Origin: Mycobacterium senriense
GTDB lineage: Bacteria > Actinomycetota > Actinomycetes > Mycobacteriales > Mycobacteriaceae
Direction of reading: 5' to 3'
NCBI RefSeq assembly: GCF_019668465.1
Contig: NZ_AP024828.1
Span: 5,642,001-5,706,000, forward strand
Length of the DNA: 64,000 bases
Made by a program: the position numbers and the translations under genes. Positions 17,430 to 26,766 of the stretch are shown in pieces. Below the pieces are notes generated by a model. The model was not told the origin of the DNA and made no database searches. It worked only from the letters and a program-made list of their open reading frames with translations. How positions within the stretch are numbered: position 1 is the stretch's first letter; each line of letters opens with the position of its first letter.

Positions 17430-18804
17430 GTATCCTCTCCCAGTCGGTGACCGCCGCGTTGAACGCCGCCAGCTCCACCCGGGCGTTGTTCAGGTAGTGG
17501 GCGACCACGTCGTCGCCGAACACGTCCCGCGCGAGCGTCGAGTGCTCGAACACCGAGGCCGCCTCGGCCAGCGTGACGGGCAACCGCTCGACGCCGGGAG
17601 CCTGGTAAGCGTTTCCCGCGCAGGGCTCCGGTAGCTCGAGGCCCCGTTCGATACCGTACAGCCCGCCGGCGACCATCGCCGCCACCGCCAGATACGGGTT
17701 GACGTCGCCGCCGGGGACCCGGCACTCGACCCGGGTGTTGGGCCCGTGGCCGACCACCCGCAGCGCACAGGTGCGATTGTCCAATCCCCACGCCAGCGCG
17801 GTGGGCGCGAAACTACCGTCGGCGAATCGCTTGTAGGAGTTGATGTTCGGCGCATAAAAGAGTGTGAGGTCGCGCAGGGTGGCCAGCAGGCCGGCCAGAA
17901 AACCGCAGAACACCGACGACATGCCGCGCGGGCGGCTGGGGTCGGCGAACACCGCGCCGCCCTGTGGATCGCGCAGCGAGAGGTGAACGTGACAGCTGTT
18001 CCCTTCTCGCTCATCGTATTTGGCCATGAACGTCAGACTCTTTCCGTGCTGGTCGGCGATCTCCTTGGCACCGTTCTTGTAGATGACGTGGTTGTCGCAG
18101 GTGACCAGGGCATCGGCGTACCGGAAGCCGATTTCCTGCTGCCCCCTGTTGCATTCGCCCTTGACGGCCTCGAATCGCAGGCCGGCGCCGATCATTCCCT
18201 GGCGGATGTCGCGCAGCAGCGGCTCCATGCGCGACGACGCCGAGATCGCGTAGTCGATGTTGTAGTCGCTGGCCGGGGTCAGCCCGCGGTAGCCGTTGGC
18301 CCAGGCCTGGCGGTAGGTCTCGTCGAACACGATGAATTCCAGCTCGGTGGCGACGTTGGCGGCCAGGCCCCGGTCGGCCAGCCGGTCCAGCTGGCGGCGC
18401 AGGATTGCCCGCGGCGCCACGGCGACCGGGCTGCCGTCGGCCCAGCCCACGTCGGCGATCACCAAGGCCGTACCGGGCAGCCAGGGAATGCGGCGCATGG
18501 TGGACAGGTCGGGCCTGGCCACCGTGTCGCCGTACCCGGTGTCCCAGCTCGACATCGCATACCCGCCCACGGTGTTCATGTCGACGTCGACGGCGAGCAG
18601 GTAGCCGCAGCACTCGGCGCCGTGGGCGGCCACGTCGTCGACGAACAGCCGCGCGTCGATCCGCTTCCCGACCAGCCGGCCCTGCATGTCGGCGAATGCC
18701 ACGATGACGGTGTCCACCTCGCCGGTGCCCACGAGTCGTTCGAGCGCGGCCAACGGCAACCTGGCGGCGTTCGGGTCGGTCACAGCACTTTCTTCACTGG
18801 CCAT
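17410..18804 (-). CDS. glnA4: Glutamine synthetase-family gamma-glutamyl-amine ligase (GlnA4-like)
   Basis: 464 aa. GS-fold ligase with the metal-binding ATELEFIVFDE (about 143), KGECNRGQQEIGFRYAD (about 210), the ATP-site CHVHLSL (about 263) and a GGDVNPYLAVAA block (about 362). It lacks the adenylylation-loop tyrosine context of GlnA1. Relatives in Streptomyces (GlnA4) and E. coli (PuuA) glutamylate ethanolamine or polyamines instead of ammonia. First core gene of a four-gene set ending with the SDR at 14548, so I infer an amine-utilisation role. Orthologue of Rv2860c. Confidence 0.92.
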   Translation of the reverse strand: MASEESAVTDPNAARLPLAALERLVGTGEVDTVIVAFADMQGRLVGKRIDARLFVDDVAAHGAECCGYLLAVDVDMNTVGGYAMSSWDTGYGDTVARPDLSTMRRIPWLPGTALVIADVGWADGSPVAVAPRAILRRQLDRLADRGLAANVATELEFIVFDETYRQAWANGYRGLTPASDYNIDYAISASSRMEPLLRDIRQGMIGAGLRFEAVKGECNRGQQEIGFRYADALVTCDNHVIYKNGAKEIADQHGKSLTFMAKYDEREGNSCHVHLSLRDPQGGAVFADPSRPRGMSSVFCGFLAGLLATLRDLTLFYAPNINSYKRFADGSFAPTALAWGLDNRTCALRVVGHGPNTRVECRVPGGDVNPYLAVAAMVAGGLYGIERGLELPEPCAGNAYQAPGVERLPVTLAEAASVFEHSTLARDVFGDDVVAHYLNNARVELAAFNAAVTDWERIRGFERL

Positions 18805-18824
18805 GACCGTCAGTCAACCAGGCG

Positions 18825-19385
18825 CTACCAGCCGCTGGTGCGCAAAATGATCTCGGCCGCCAGCTGCGCCGTCGACTCCTGCACGGTCCGCCGCCCCAGG
18901 TGCACCACCCGGTAGTCGGCGTAGACGTAGCGCTGGCTCTCCTGGGCCACCGCCCGGGTGGCCGGCGAGCTGACCAACACGGTGGTGCCGATCTCGACCG
19001 GCGGGCAGTGCCCGTCGGTGATGGCGCCCTCGTAATTGGCGGCCCGCGGATGGCCGCGATCGATCACCACCAGCCCGACGAACCGGCCCAGCCGGGTCGC
19101 GGTCAGTTCCCAGGCGAGTTCGCCGCCGGCGCGATCACCCATCACCACGGCCCACCCGATGCCCAGCGCATCGAGGATGCCGATCACCGACTTGGGGGTC
19201 AGGCGCGGATCGAAACCGACCACGACCGTTCGAAGCGACGCGGTGTGCAGCCGCTCGCACACGGCATCGTAGGCCGCCGGGACGCGGTCCTCGTCGCCCA
19301 ATATGACGACGACGACGCCGTTCTCCGGACCGCCCACGACCACCGGGACGGGGAACCCGTCCAGAGTGGTCATCATCGAGGACAC
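18825..19385 (-). CDS. Alpha/beta-hydrolase-like protein lacking the nucleophile
   Basis: 186 aa, shorter than a full hydrolase (about 280). The beta5-nucleophile elbow reads MGDRAGGELA: the Sm-x-Nu-x-Sm pattern is kept as G-D-R-A-G, but the nucleophile site (residue 85) is Arg instead of Ser, Asp or Cys. The fold is suggested by alternating strands (VVVGFDPRL, WAVVMGDRAGG, FVGLVVIDRG) and a late VVHLG that could hold the structural His. The stop lies 20 nt before glnA4 on the same strand, so it may lead the amine operon. A binding or regulatory function seems likelier than catalysis. The start at 19385 (MSSMMTTLDGF) has an alternative a few codons on. Confidence 0.7.
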   Translation of the reverse strand: MSSMMTTLDGFPVPVVVGGPENGVVVVILGDEDRVPAAYDAVCERLHTASLRTVVVGFDPRLTPKSVIGILDALGIGWAVVMGDRAGGELAWELTATRLGRFVGLVVIDRGHPRAANYEGAITDGHCPPVEIGTTVLVSSPATRAVAQESQRYVYADYRVVHLGRRTVQESTAQLAAEIILRTSGW

Positions 19386-19505
19386 CCAAGCACGCTACAG
19401 CCAATCGGCATGCGAGCGCGACGATTCTGGGCATCTGGTACGCAAATGAGGTATTTTTACCATGCCGTCAATAGCAGCGCTCATGCCGCTGGTTCAGCGA
19501 ATGCC

Positions 19506-21008
19506 CTACGGCGACAAGCGACTTGAGAGCACCGGCCGCCGCGGCGGACCATCAAGCAGGCTGAGAACACCCCCGACGTCCAGATGAGACGCCAGCAGGT
19601 CGGCGGCGAGATCGAGCTGGGTATCGCGGCGCGCGGCGACGTTGACATCGCCGACCACGAAACCGCCGCGCCCGGCCGCATCGGCGACCCGGCGCAGCCA
19701 CCCGCGCCGGAAATCGTCGTTGTCGAGCAGGCCGTGCCAATGGGTCCCGAAGACCGCGCCGCGCACTACACCCTGCGGACCCTGGTCCGCATCGACCGCG
19801 AACCAGCCCTGCTCGGCACAGCGGGCGACCCGCCCGTGATGGATCTCGTAGCCGGTGAGGGGCCGCTGCCAGCGGCGCAAAGTCTTCTCGGGAGCAAAGG
19901 TGATGTCGACGTCGAGCAGACCCAGGCCGGGCACGCCCGCGGCCCCGGATTCCACCGGATCGTCCAGGCGACTGCACAGCATTTGAAATCCCCCGCAGAT
20001 TCCCAGCACCGGCTTGCCGGCGCCGGCGTGCGCGCTGATCGCGTCGGCCAGGCCCCGATCGCGCAGCCAAGACAGGTCGGAGACAGTGGCTTTGCTGCCG
20101 GGGATGACGATCAGATCGGCGTCGGTGACGTCGGCGGGGTCGGCGACCCAGCGCACCAGCACACCGGGCTCGCAGGCGAGTGCCTCGACGTCGGTGGAGT
20201 TGGAGATCCGGGGTAGCCGGATGGCGGCCACCCGCAGCCACTGTTCGCCGAGCGGAGGTGCCGGCGTGCCGATGGCACGGTGCGCGACCACCGACAGCGA
20301 GTCCTCGGCGTCCAGCCACAGCTGGTCGGCATACGGCAGCACCCCGTAGGTCGGGCGACCCGTCATGTCATGCAGCTGGCGCAACCCGGGCTCGAGCAGC
20401 GCGGGGTCGCCGCGGAATTTGTTGACGATGAAGCCGGCGATCAGGGCCTGGTCGTCGGGCTCGAGCACCGCGACCGTCCCGAACAGGTGTGCCAGCAGGC
20501 CGCCGCGGTCGATGTCGCCGACCAGGAGCACCGGCAACTGCGCGGCCCGGGCCAGTCCCATGTTGGCCAGATCGGTGGCGCGCAGATTGATCTCGGCCGG
20601 TGAGCCGGCCCCCTCGCAGATCACCGCATCGAATTCGTCACGCAGACAGGTCAATTCGTCGAGTACTACGGAGGCCAGCCGATCACGATGTCGCACATAG
20701 CTTTTGGCGCTGACCGAGTCGGCGACCTGACCCTTGATCACCAGCTGCGAGGTGCGGTCACTGCCCGGCTTGAGCAGGATCGGGTTGAACCGCACGCTGG
20801 GCTCCAGCCCGGCCGCGCGCGCCTGGATCGCTTGGGCGCGGCCGATCTCACCGCCCTCGACGGTCACCACCGAGTTGTTGGACATGTTCTGCGCCTTGAA
20901 CGGGGCGACCCGCACCCCGCGGCGGGCCAACAACCGGCACAGGCCCGCCACCACCACCGATTTCCCGGCGTCGGAGCTGGTGCCCGCGACCAGCAGCGCT
21001 CCGGTCAT
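19506..21008 (-). CDS. cobQ: Cobyric acid synthase CobQ
   Basis: 500 aa; ATP-dependent amidation of adenosylcobyrinic acid side chains in vitamin B12 synthesis. N-terminal P-loop-type [11 protein letters not shown] (residues 9-19), the [10 protein letters not shown] signature (about 37), and a C-terminal class I amidotransferase domain with GICGGFQ (nucleophilic Cys, about 341) and GTHWHG (about 432). It starts 10 nt after the map stop on the same strand, so map and cobQ may be co-transcribed. In M. tuberculosis cobQ1 is at Rv0255c, not next to mapB, so this placement differs. No cobalamin riboswitch is seen upstream. Confidence 0.95.
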   Translation of the reverse strand: MTGALLVAGTSSDAGKSVVVAGLCRLLARRGVRVAPFKAQNMSNNSVVTVEGGEIGRAQAIQARAAGLEPSVRFNPILLKPGSDRTSQLVIKGQVADSVSAKSYVRHRDRLASVVLDELTCLRDEFDAVICEGAGSPAEINLRATDLANMGLARAAQLPVLLVGDIDRGGLLAHLFGTVAVLEPDDQALIAGFIVNKFRGDPALLEPGLRQLHDMTGRPTYGVLPYADQLWLDAEDSLSVVAHRAIGTPAPPLGEQWLRVAAIRLPRISNSTDVEALACEPGVLVRWVADPADVTDADLIVIPGSKATVSDLSWLRDRGLADAISAHAGAGKPVLGICGGFQMLCSRLDDPVESGAAGVPGLGLLDVDITFAPEKTLRRWQRPLTGYEIHHGRVARCAEQGWFAVDADQGPQGVVRGAVFGTHWHGLLDNDDFRRGWLRRVADAAGRGGFVVGDVNVAARRDTQLDLAADLLASHLDVGGVLSLLDGPPRRPVLSSRLSP

Positions 21009-21018
21009 CCGGCAAACG

Positions 21019-21876
21019 TCATGGCAGGGTGAGGATTTCGACGCCGGTGTCGGTGACCAGCAGGGTGTGCTCGAACTGCGCGGTCCACTTGCGGTCGCGG
21101 GTGACCACGGTCCAGCCGTCGTCCCAGATCTCGTAGTCCAGGCCGCCGAGGTTGATCATCGGTTCGATGGTGAACGTCATCCCCGGTTGCATGACGGTGG
21201 ACACCGACGGCTGGTCGTAGTGCAGGACGACCAGGCCGTTGTGGAACGTGGTGCCGATGCCGTGGCCGGTGAAGTCACGAACGACGTTGTAGCCGAACCG
21301 GTTTGCGTACGACTCGATGACTCGGCCGACGACCGAGAGCGCACGTCCGGGCTTGACGGCGTTGATGGCGCGCATCGTCGCCTCCCGGGTGCGCTCCACC
21401 AGCAGCCGGTGTTCCTCGGAGACATCGCCGGCCAGAAAGGTCGCGTTGGTGTCGCCGTGCACGCCGTCGATGTAGGCGGTGACGTCGATGTTGACGATGT
21501 CACCGTCCTCGATCACCGTCGAGTCGGGGATCCCGTGGCAGATCACCTCGTTGAGCGACGTGCAGCACGACTTCGGGTAGCCTTTGTAGCCCAGCGTGGA
21601 GGGGTAGGCGCCGTGGTCGACCATGTACTCGTGGGCGATGCGGTCCAGTTCGTCGGTGGTCACCCCGGGTGCGACGGTCTTGCCCGCCTCGACCAGCGCC
21701 GCGGCCGCGATCTGGCCGGCGACGCGCATCTTCTCGATCACCTCGGGTGTCTGCACCCACGGTTCGCTGCCCTCTTGGGCCGTGGGCTTGCCGACGTATT
21801 CGGGGCGCGGGATACGGCCGGGCACCGGCAGAGTCGGGGACGACTCTCCGGGGGAAAGCGCGGTGCGAGCAGGCAT
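21019..21876 (-). CDS. map: Type I methionine aminopeptidase MapB
   Basis: 285 aa; removes N-terminal methionine during translation. Dinuclear metal ligands are in [20 protein letters not shown] (two Asp), [11 protein letters not shown] (His), TIEPMI (Glu) and QFEHTLLV (Glu). A Pro-rich N-terminal extension of about 40 residues ([14 protein letters not shown]) containing PxxP motifs precedes the catalytic domain, as in Rv2861c and the long class of bacterial enzymes. Essential housekeeping function. Confidence 0.95.
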   Translation of the reverse strand: MPARTALSPGESSPTLPVPGRIPRPEYVGKPTAQEGSEPWVQTPEVIEKMRVAGQIAAAALVEAGKTVAPGVTTDELDRIAHEYMVDHGAYPSTLGYKGYPKSCCTSLNEVICHGIPDSTVIEDGDIVNIDVTAYIDGVHGDTNATFLAGDVSEEHRLLVERTREATMRAINAVKPGRALSVVGRVIESYANRFGYNVVRDFTGHGIGTTFHNGLVVLHYDQPSVSTVMQPGMTFTIEPMINLGGLDYEIWDDGWTVVTRDRKWTAQFEHTLLVTDTGVEILTLP

Positions 21877-21929
21877 GCGACCAGCTTAATGGCAGGGCGG
21901 CCCGGCATTGAGTGCGCTCCAGCGGCCGT

Positions 21930-21983
21930 GAGTGTGTCCGTCGGGCGGGAATTCGCAGGTTTTCCCGCCCGCGACGCACACTC
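21930..21983. repeat. Imperfect inverted repeat between map and DUF1707 gene
   Basis: GAGTGTG (21930-21936), then GGGCGGGAA (21943-21951), pairs with TTCCCGCCC and CACACTC at 21962-21983; six internal bases do not pair and the loop is about 10 nt. The remaining 138-nt spacer shows no gene. The element follows the stop of the DUF1707 gene and so may end its transcript, or belong to a dispersed mycobacterial intergenic family. Only one copy is visible in this window. Confidence 0.6.
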
Positions 21984-22014
21984 GACGGGCGCGGCTCGGC
22001 GACGGGCTTAGCGA

Positions 22015-22599
22015 TCAGGGCCGCGGGCGGCGCAGCAGCGAACGGCGCGGTCCCCGGATGTTCACCGAGCCGCACACCACCCGACCGGTCAGCACCACGT
22101 GCGGCCTGCCCTCACCGGGCGGGTCTTTGCGCCGGTCGCTGGCGCTGCCCACGTAGACCTCGACGTCGTCGATCGACGCGCTGGCCCCGTCGGGCAGCCG
22201 AATCTCCACCGAGCCGAACCTCATGTCGAGTTCGATGACCACCACTGGGCCCGCGAACCGCGCCTTGGTGAGGTCGAGTTCCACCGAACCCAGCCGACGG
22301 ACCAGGGCCAGGCGGGTGGGCACCGTCCATTCGCCGTGACGCCGCAGCGAACCCGCCCAGCCGCGCAGTTCCACCCGGTCGGCCGCGGAGGTGACGATGG
22401 CGCCCGGTCCCGGCAGGTCGCCGACCAGACCGTCCAGCTCGCCGCGGGTGCGCGCGTAGGACACCTGCGACGAGCGCTGCTCGAACTCGTCGATGTCGAT
22501 CAGCCCGAGCGCGACGGCGTTGTGCAGTCGCCGCATCGTGCCGTTGCGGTCGGCGTCGGAGACCCGCAGGGCCACCATGTCGCCGCCGGTATCGGTCAT
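22015..22599 (-). CDS. DUF1707 SHOCT-like domain protein (Rv2862c-like)
   Basis: 194 aa. N-terminal DUF1707 domain (residues 9-62) with VSDADRNGTMRRLHNAVALG and IDIDEFEQRSSQVSYARTR. The C-terminal half (about 85-180) is a cell-wall-active-antibiotics-response-like beta repeat (VRRLGSVELDLTKA, LDMRFGSVEIRLPDG). No membrane segment. Probably cytoplasmic and regulatory; function unproven. Start ATG 22599; an in-frame MVALRVSD eight codons on is an alternative. Confidence 0.85.
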   Translation of the reverse strand: MTDTGGDMVALRVSDADRNGTMRRLHNAVALGLIDIDEFEQRSSQVSYARTRGELDGLVGDLPGPGAIVTSAADRVELRGWAGSLRRHGEWTVPTRLALVRRLGSVELDLTKARFAGPVVVIELDMRFGSVEIRLPDGASASIDDVEVYVGSASDRRKDPPGEGRPHVVLTGRVVCGSVNIRGPRRSLLRRPRP

Positions 22600-22633
22600 G
22601 TTCGCAATTTACCGCTGATGCGGCCCGGGGGCG

Positions 22634-22753
22634 CTAGGCAAGATGGCGCCGCCCGGCTGCGCCCGGCGCTCGCGCCGCGGCTTGCGACCGGTGCTAGGCA
22701 AGATGGCGCCGCCCCGCTGCGCCCGGCGCTCGCGCCGCGCCTTGCGACCGGCG
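22634..22753. repeat. 60-bp tandem duplication downstream of PBP gene
   Basis: Two adjacent 60-nt copies (22634-22693 and 22694-22753) start GCTAGGCAAGATGGCGCC and end CTTGCGACCGG(T/C), differing at only a few positions. Each holds a hairpin CGGCGC-TC-GCGCCG. A third partial copy begins at 22754 with GCTAGG, which contains the PBP stop codon, so the unit seems to have been copied from the gene's end. A tandem hairpin here may act as a double terminator for the PBP gene, which runs towards it. Copy number may vary among strains. Confidence 0.8.
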
Positions 22754-24568
22754 CTAGGCCAGGAAGTTCGGCGGCAGCGCTTCGAACATGAACTTGGTCA
22801 TCCGAACCGCCCACTCGGAGCTGCCGCCTCCCACGATCAGCGAGGCGAAGGCCAGGTCGCCCCGGTACCCGGCGAACCATGAATGCGACCCACCCGGGAA
22901 CTCGGCCTCACCGGTCTTTCCGTAGATCTCGCCGCAGCCGGCGATCTCCTTGGCGGTCCCGTTGGTCACCACCAGACGCATCATCGGCCGCAGCGCATCG
23001 ATCATCTTCGGGCTGATCGGCGTGGTGTCCCCCTGGACCGCCGTCTGCCGACCCGCGATCAGTTGGGGCACGGGTGTCTTGCCGGCGGCGACCGTGGCCG
23101 CCACCAGGGCCATGCCGAACGGGCTGGCCAGCACCTTGCCCTGGCCGAAACCGTCCTCCGTGCGTTCGGCCAGGTCCACCGTCGGGGGCACCGACCCCGT
23201 CACGGTGGTGACGCCGTCCACCGCGTAGTCGAGGCCGATCCCATACTGGGCGGCCGTCTGGGTCAGGCCGCGCGGGGGCATCCGGCTGCTCAACTCCGCG
23301 AAGGTGGTGTTGCACGAGCTGGCGAACGCGCGCGACAGCGACACCACGCCGAGGTCGAAGCCGCCGTAGTTGGGCACCGTGCGGTGCCCGATGTCGAGGT
23401 GGCCCGGGCAGCCGAGCATCGAGTTGGGCGTGGCCATGTCGCGGTCGACGGCCGCGCCGGCGGTGATCATCTTGAACGTCGAGCCCGGCGGGTACAGGCC
23501 GTTGGTGGCGGGCAGACCGTCCGCGTCGGCCCCGCCGTTCTGCGCGATCGCGAGGATCTCCCCCGTCGACGGCTTGATCACCACGATCATCGCCTTGCCG
23601 CCCTTGTTGTCGACCGCGCGCTGGGCGGCGTTCTGTACGACCCGGTCCAGGGTGATCGACACCGACGGCGCCGGCGATCCTTCGACCTCGTGCAGCACCT
23701 CGACCTCGACGCCGTTCTGGTTGACGCTGACCACCCGCCAGCCCGCCTGGCCGTCGAGTTGGTCGACCACGGCCTTCTTCACCGCGGAGATGACCGCGGG
23801 CGCGAAATGCGGGTCGGTGGGCAGCATTTCGGGTTGGGGGGTGACCACGACGCCGGGCAGATGCCCGACCAGCGGGGACACCTTGTCGTTGTCGTCGGGG
23901 TGCAGCGTGACGCCCAGGTCCACCGGGTGTGGCGTCGAGCTGGCCTGCTCGGCGAGCAGCTGCGGGTCGTTGAGGGCCCCGTTGAAGGGGTGCAGCACGT
24001 CGACGATCGCGTGGGCCGTGCCGGACAGTGCGGGTCCGGCCTGGGTGGCGTCCAGCGTGTAGTGGTACAGGTAGCCGGGCACCAGCACGTCGCTGCCGCC
24101 GAGCTCGTTCACCGAGGCGCGATGCGGCCGGTCGGCCCGCAGCGCGAACGTCTGGTGCTCGCCCAGCTTGGCGTGCAGCGCGGTGGTGGTCCACCGGACC
24201 GCCCAGTGCCCCTCGTCGCGCGCCATCCGTAGCTGGCCGTCGTAGGTCCAGGTCCGGTTCTTGGGTAGGTGCCAGGTGAAGCGGTAGCCGACGGTGCCGC
24301 TGTCCTCGGCGTACTTGGCGTTGAGGATCTGCGCGTCGAGGTGTGATGCCTGCAGGCCGGACCAGGCCGCGTTGAGCGCCTCGCGGGCCTCGTTGGGGCT
24401 GTCGCTGAGCTGCGCCGCGGTCGCGGTGTCGCCGACGGCCAGGGCGCGGAAGAACTTCTCCGCCGCCGGCCCCGGGCCGTCGGGCCGGGGCGTGCATCCG
24501 GACAGGACGATGACCGCCAGCAGCAGCAAGCCTGAGGCGGATGAGGCCATTGTTGTTCTAGTTGCCAT
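22754..24568 (-). CDS. Penicillin-binding lipoprotein (Rv2864c-like transpeptidase)
   Basis: 604 aa from ATG 24568, which gives MATRTTMASSASGLLLLAVI and a lipobox LSGC (about residue 25); the upstream in-frame start would add 19 residues without a function. An NTF2-like/MecA-N-type domain (about 35-150) is followed by a dimerisation domain and the transpeptidase with SxxK as STFK (about 372), SxN as SCN, and KTG in YGKTGEAEF near residue 555. It cross-links peptidoglycan outside the membrane. Length close to the 603 aa I recall for Rv2864c, a beta-lactam target. Confidence 0.92.
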   Translation of the reverse strand: MATRTTMASSASGLLLLAVIVLSGCTPRPDGPGPAAEKFFRALAVGDTATAAQLSDSPNEAREALNAAWSGLQASHLDAQILNAKYAEDSGTVGYRFTWHLPKNRTWTYDGQLRMARDEGHWAVRWTTTALHAKLGEHQTFALRADRPHRASVNELGGSDVLVPGYLYHYTLDATQAGPALSGTAHAIVDVLHPFNGALNDPQLLAEQASSTPHPVDLGVTLHPDDNDKVSPLVGHLPGVVVTPQPEMLPTDPHFAPAVISAVKKAVVDQLDGQAGWRVVSVNQNGVEVEVLHEVEGSPAPSVSITLDRVVQNAAQRAVDNKGGKAMIVVIKPSTGEILAIAQNGGADADGLPATNGLYPPGSTFKMITAGAAVDRDMATPNSMLGCPGHLDIGHRTVPNYGGFDLGVVSLSRAFASSCNTTFAELSSRMPPRGLTQTAAQYGIGLDYAVDGVTTVTGSVPPTVDLAERTEDGFGQGKVLASPFGMALVAATVAAGKTPVPQLIAGRQTAVQGDTTPISPKMIDALRPMMRLVVTNGTAKEIAGCGEIYGKTGEAEFPGGSHSWFAGYRGDLAFASLIVGGGSSEWAVRMTKFMFEALPPNFLA

Positions 24569-24675
24569 CGGTGCAAATGTTATGAACTGCGGCCTGAACA
24601 GGGGCGCCGACACACCGAGACCCAACCGTTATGCGTGGATTGAGGGCGGCCCCGCCGTGCTCCGCCAGGCGGCGG

Positions 24676-25530
24676 CTAGTCGAGCAGCACCGTCGCGAAG
24701 GTGCCGATCTCGGCGAAGCCCACTCGGGCGTAGGCGGCGCGGGCCACCGTGTTGAAGTCGTTGACGTAGAGGCTGGCCGTGCGCCCGGTGCCGACGATCA
24801 CCGCGGCGACCGTCGCGGTACCGGCGGTGCCCAGGCCCAGCCCGCGCCACTCCGGGTGCACCCACACCCCCTGGATCTGGCCCACCCCCGGGGACTGCGA
24901 GCCCACCTCGGCCTTGAAGACGACCTGGCCGTGCTCGAACCGCGCCCAGGCCCGCCCGGCCGTGATCAGACTGGCCACCCGCCGCCGGTAGCCGCGGCCG
25001 CCATCGCCGAGCCGCGGGTCGACGCCCACTTCGCCGATGAACATGTCGACGGCGGCCACCAGGTAGGCGTCCAGCTCCTCGGGCCGGACCTGCCGCACAC
25101 CGGGATCCAGCTCGCAGCTGGGGTGGTTGGACAAGGCCAGCAGCGGCTGGTGGTCGCGCACATCACGGGCCGGGCCCCAGGCCGCCTCGAGCCGCTCCCA
25201 CATCGGCATCACCAAATCGGCCCTGCCGACCAGCGACGAGCAGCGCCGCGTTCCGCGCATGGCCTCGTCGGCGAACGCGCTCAGGTCGGCGGGCGCGCCG
25301 CGCAGCGGGATCAGGTTGGCGCCGGCGAAGCACAGGGATTCGTCGGCACCACGCAGCGTCCACAGTTCGCCGCCGATCGAATTGGGGTCGATGCCGTGGT
25401 CGGCCACCCGGGCCGCGACCATGCACGACGCGACGGGATCATCGTCGAGCACCCGCCAGACCGCGGCCGCGTCGCGCACCAGGGCCACCCGTCGCTCACC
25501 GACAAGGCGGAACAGGGGCGGAGCCGACAT
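24676..25530 (-). CDS. GNAT family N-acetyltransferase (Rv2867c-like)
   Basis: 284 aa. The C-terminal half (about 175-284) has the GNAT acetyl-CoA motif VHPEWRGLGLGTAGT and a YVNDFNTVARAAYARVGF end, with a GVGQIQGVWV strand before it. The N-terminal half is a degenerate second GNAT-like domain. Substrate unknown. It lies upstream of the PBP gene with about 105 nt between and downstream of ispG by 47 nt, so it may share the ispG-rip1-dxr transcript. The relF-relG genes that sit next to this gene in M. tuberculosis are not seen here. Confidence 0.88.
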   Translation of the reverse strand: MSAPPLFRLVGERRVALVRDAAAVWRVLDDDPVASCMVAARVADHGIDPNSIGGELWTLRGADESLCFAGANLIPLRGAPADLSAFADEAMRGTRRCSSLVGRADLVMPMWERLEAAWGPARDVRDHQPLLALSNHPSCELDPGVRQVRPEELDAYLVAAVDMFIGEVGVDPRLGDGGRGYRRRVASLITAGRAWARFEHGQVVFKAEVGSQSPGVGQIQGVWVHPEWRGLGLGTAGTATVAAVIVGTGRTASLYVNDFNTVARAAYARVGFAEIGTFATVLLD

Positions 25531-25577
25531 GGGGCGAACTCTCCGTGGTGCGAACTCTTAGACCGGCGCTGGCGTTA

Positions 25578-26744
25578 TCAGCTTACGGTGACGACAGGTG
25601 AACCGCTGGATGTTGTTTCCGGATCGTCACCGCTGTTCATCTCCGAGGCGATCCGCATTGCCTCTTCAATCAACGTCTCGACAATCTGCGCTTCCGGCAC
25701 GGTCTTGATGACTTCGCCGCGAACGAAGATCTGGCCCTTGCCATTTCCCGACGCGACGCCGAGGTCGGCCTCGCGGGCCTCGCCCGGGCCGTTGACGACG
25801 CAGCCCATCACTGCGACGCGCAGCGGCACGTCCAGACCGTCCAGGCCGGCGCTCACCGCGTTGGCCAACGTGTACACGTCGACCTGGGCTCGACCGCAGG
25901 ACGGGCACGACACGATCTCCAGCCCCCGCGGCCGCAGGTTCAGCGACTCGAGGATCTGGATGCCGACCTTGACCTCCTCGACCGGGGGCGCCGACAGCGA
26001 CACCCGGATGGTGTCGCCGATGCCGCGCGACAGCAGCGCGCCGAAGGCGACCGCGGACTTGATGGTGCCCTGGAAGGCCGGTCCGGCCTCGGTGACCCCG
26101 AGATGCAGCGGGTAATCGCACTGCTCGGCCAGCTGCTCGTAGGCGGCGACCATCACCACGGGGTCGTTGTGCTTGACGCTGATCTTGATGTCGCCAAAGC
26201 CGTGCTCCTCGAACAACGAGGCCTCCCACAGCGCGGACTCGACCAGCGCCTCGGGGGTGGCCTTGCCGTACTTCTCCATGAACCGCCTGTCCAGCGAGCC
26301 GGCGTTGACGCCGATGCGGATCGGGATGTTCGCCGCTGCAGCCGCTTTGGCGACCTCGCCGACCCGGCCGTCGAATTCCTTGATGTTGCCGGGGTTCACC
26401 CGTACCGCGGCGCACCCCGCGTCGATGGCGGCGAAGATGTACTTGGGCTGGAAGTGGATGTCGGCGATGACCGGGATCTGGCTGTGCCGGGCGATCTCGG
26501 CCAGCGCGTCGGCGTCCTCCTGACGCGGGCAGGCGACCCGGACGATGTCGCAGCCGGCCGCGGTCAGTTCGGCGATCTGCTGCAGCGTCGTGTTGACGTC
26601 ATGCGTCTTCGTGGTGCACATCGACTGCACCGAAATCGGATAGTCGCTGCCGACCCCGACGTCACGGACCATCAATTGGCGCGTGGGACGCCGGGGAGCG
26701 AGCGTGGGCGCCGGAGTCTGCGGCATGCCCAGGCCAGTGGTCAC
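25578..26744 (-). CDS. ispG: 4-hydroxy-3-methylbut-2-enyl diphosphate synthase IspG/GcpE
   Basis: 388 aa; penultimate step of the MEP isoprenoid pathway, converting MEcPP to HMBPP with a [4Fe-4S] cluster. Cluster cysteines are in SCPSCGRAQ (about 287) and [10 protein letters not shown] (about 320). [24 protein letters not shown] and KISVKHND are TIM-barrel signatures. Third gene of a dxr-rip1-ispG run; the start is 22 nt after the rip1 stop. Orthologue of Rv2868c, essential in mycobacteria. Confidence 0.96.
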   Translation of the reverse strand: MTTGLGMPQTPAPTLAPRRPTRQLMVRDVGVGSDYPISVQSMCTTKTHDVNTTLQQIAELTAAGCDIVRVACPRQEDADALAEIARHSQIPVIADIHFQPKYIFAAIDAGCAAVRVNPGNIKEFDGRVGEVAKAAAAANIPIRIGVNAGSLDRRFMEKYGKATPEALVESALWEASLFEEHGFGDIKISVKHNDPVVMVAAYEQLAEQCDYPLHLGVTEAGPAFQGTIKSAVAFGALLSRGIGDTIRVSLSAPPVEEVKVGIQILESLNLRPRGLEIVSCPSCGRAQVDVYTLANAVSAGLDGLDVPLRVAVMGCVVNGPGEAREADLGVASGNGKGQIFVRGEVIKTVPEAQIVETLIEEAMRIASEMNSGDDPETTSSGSPVVTVS

Positions 26745-26766
26745 TGTGTTGATTCCTTCGGTTTCG

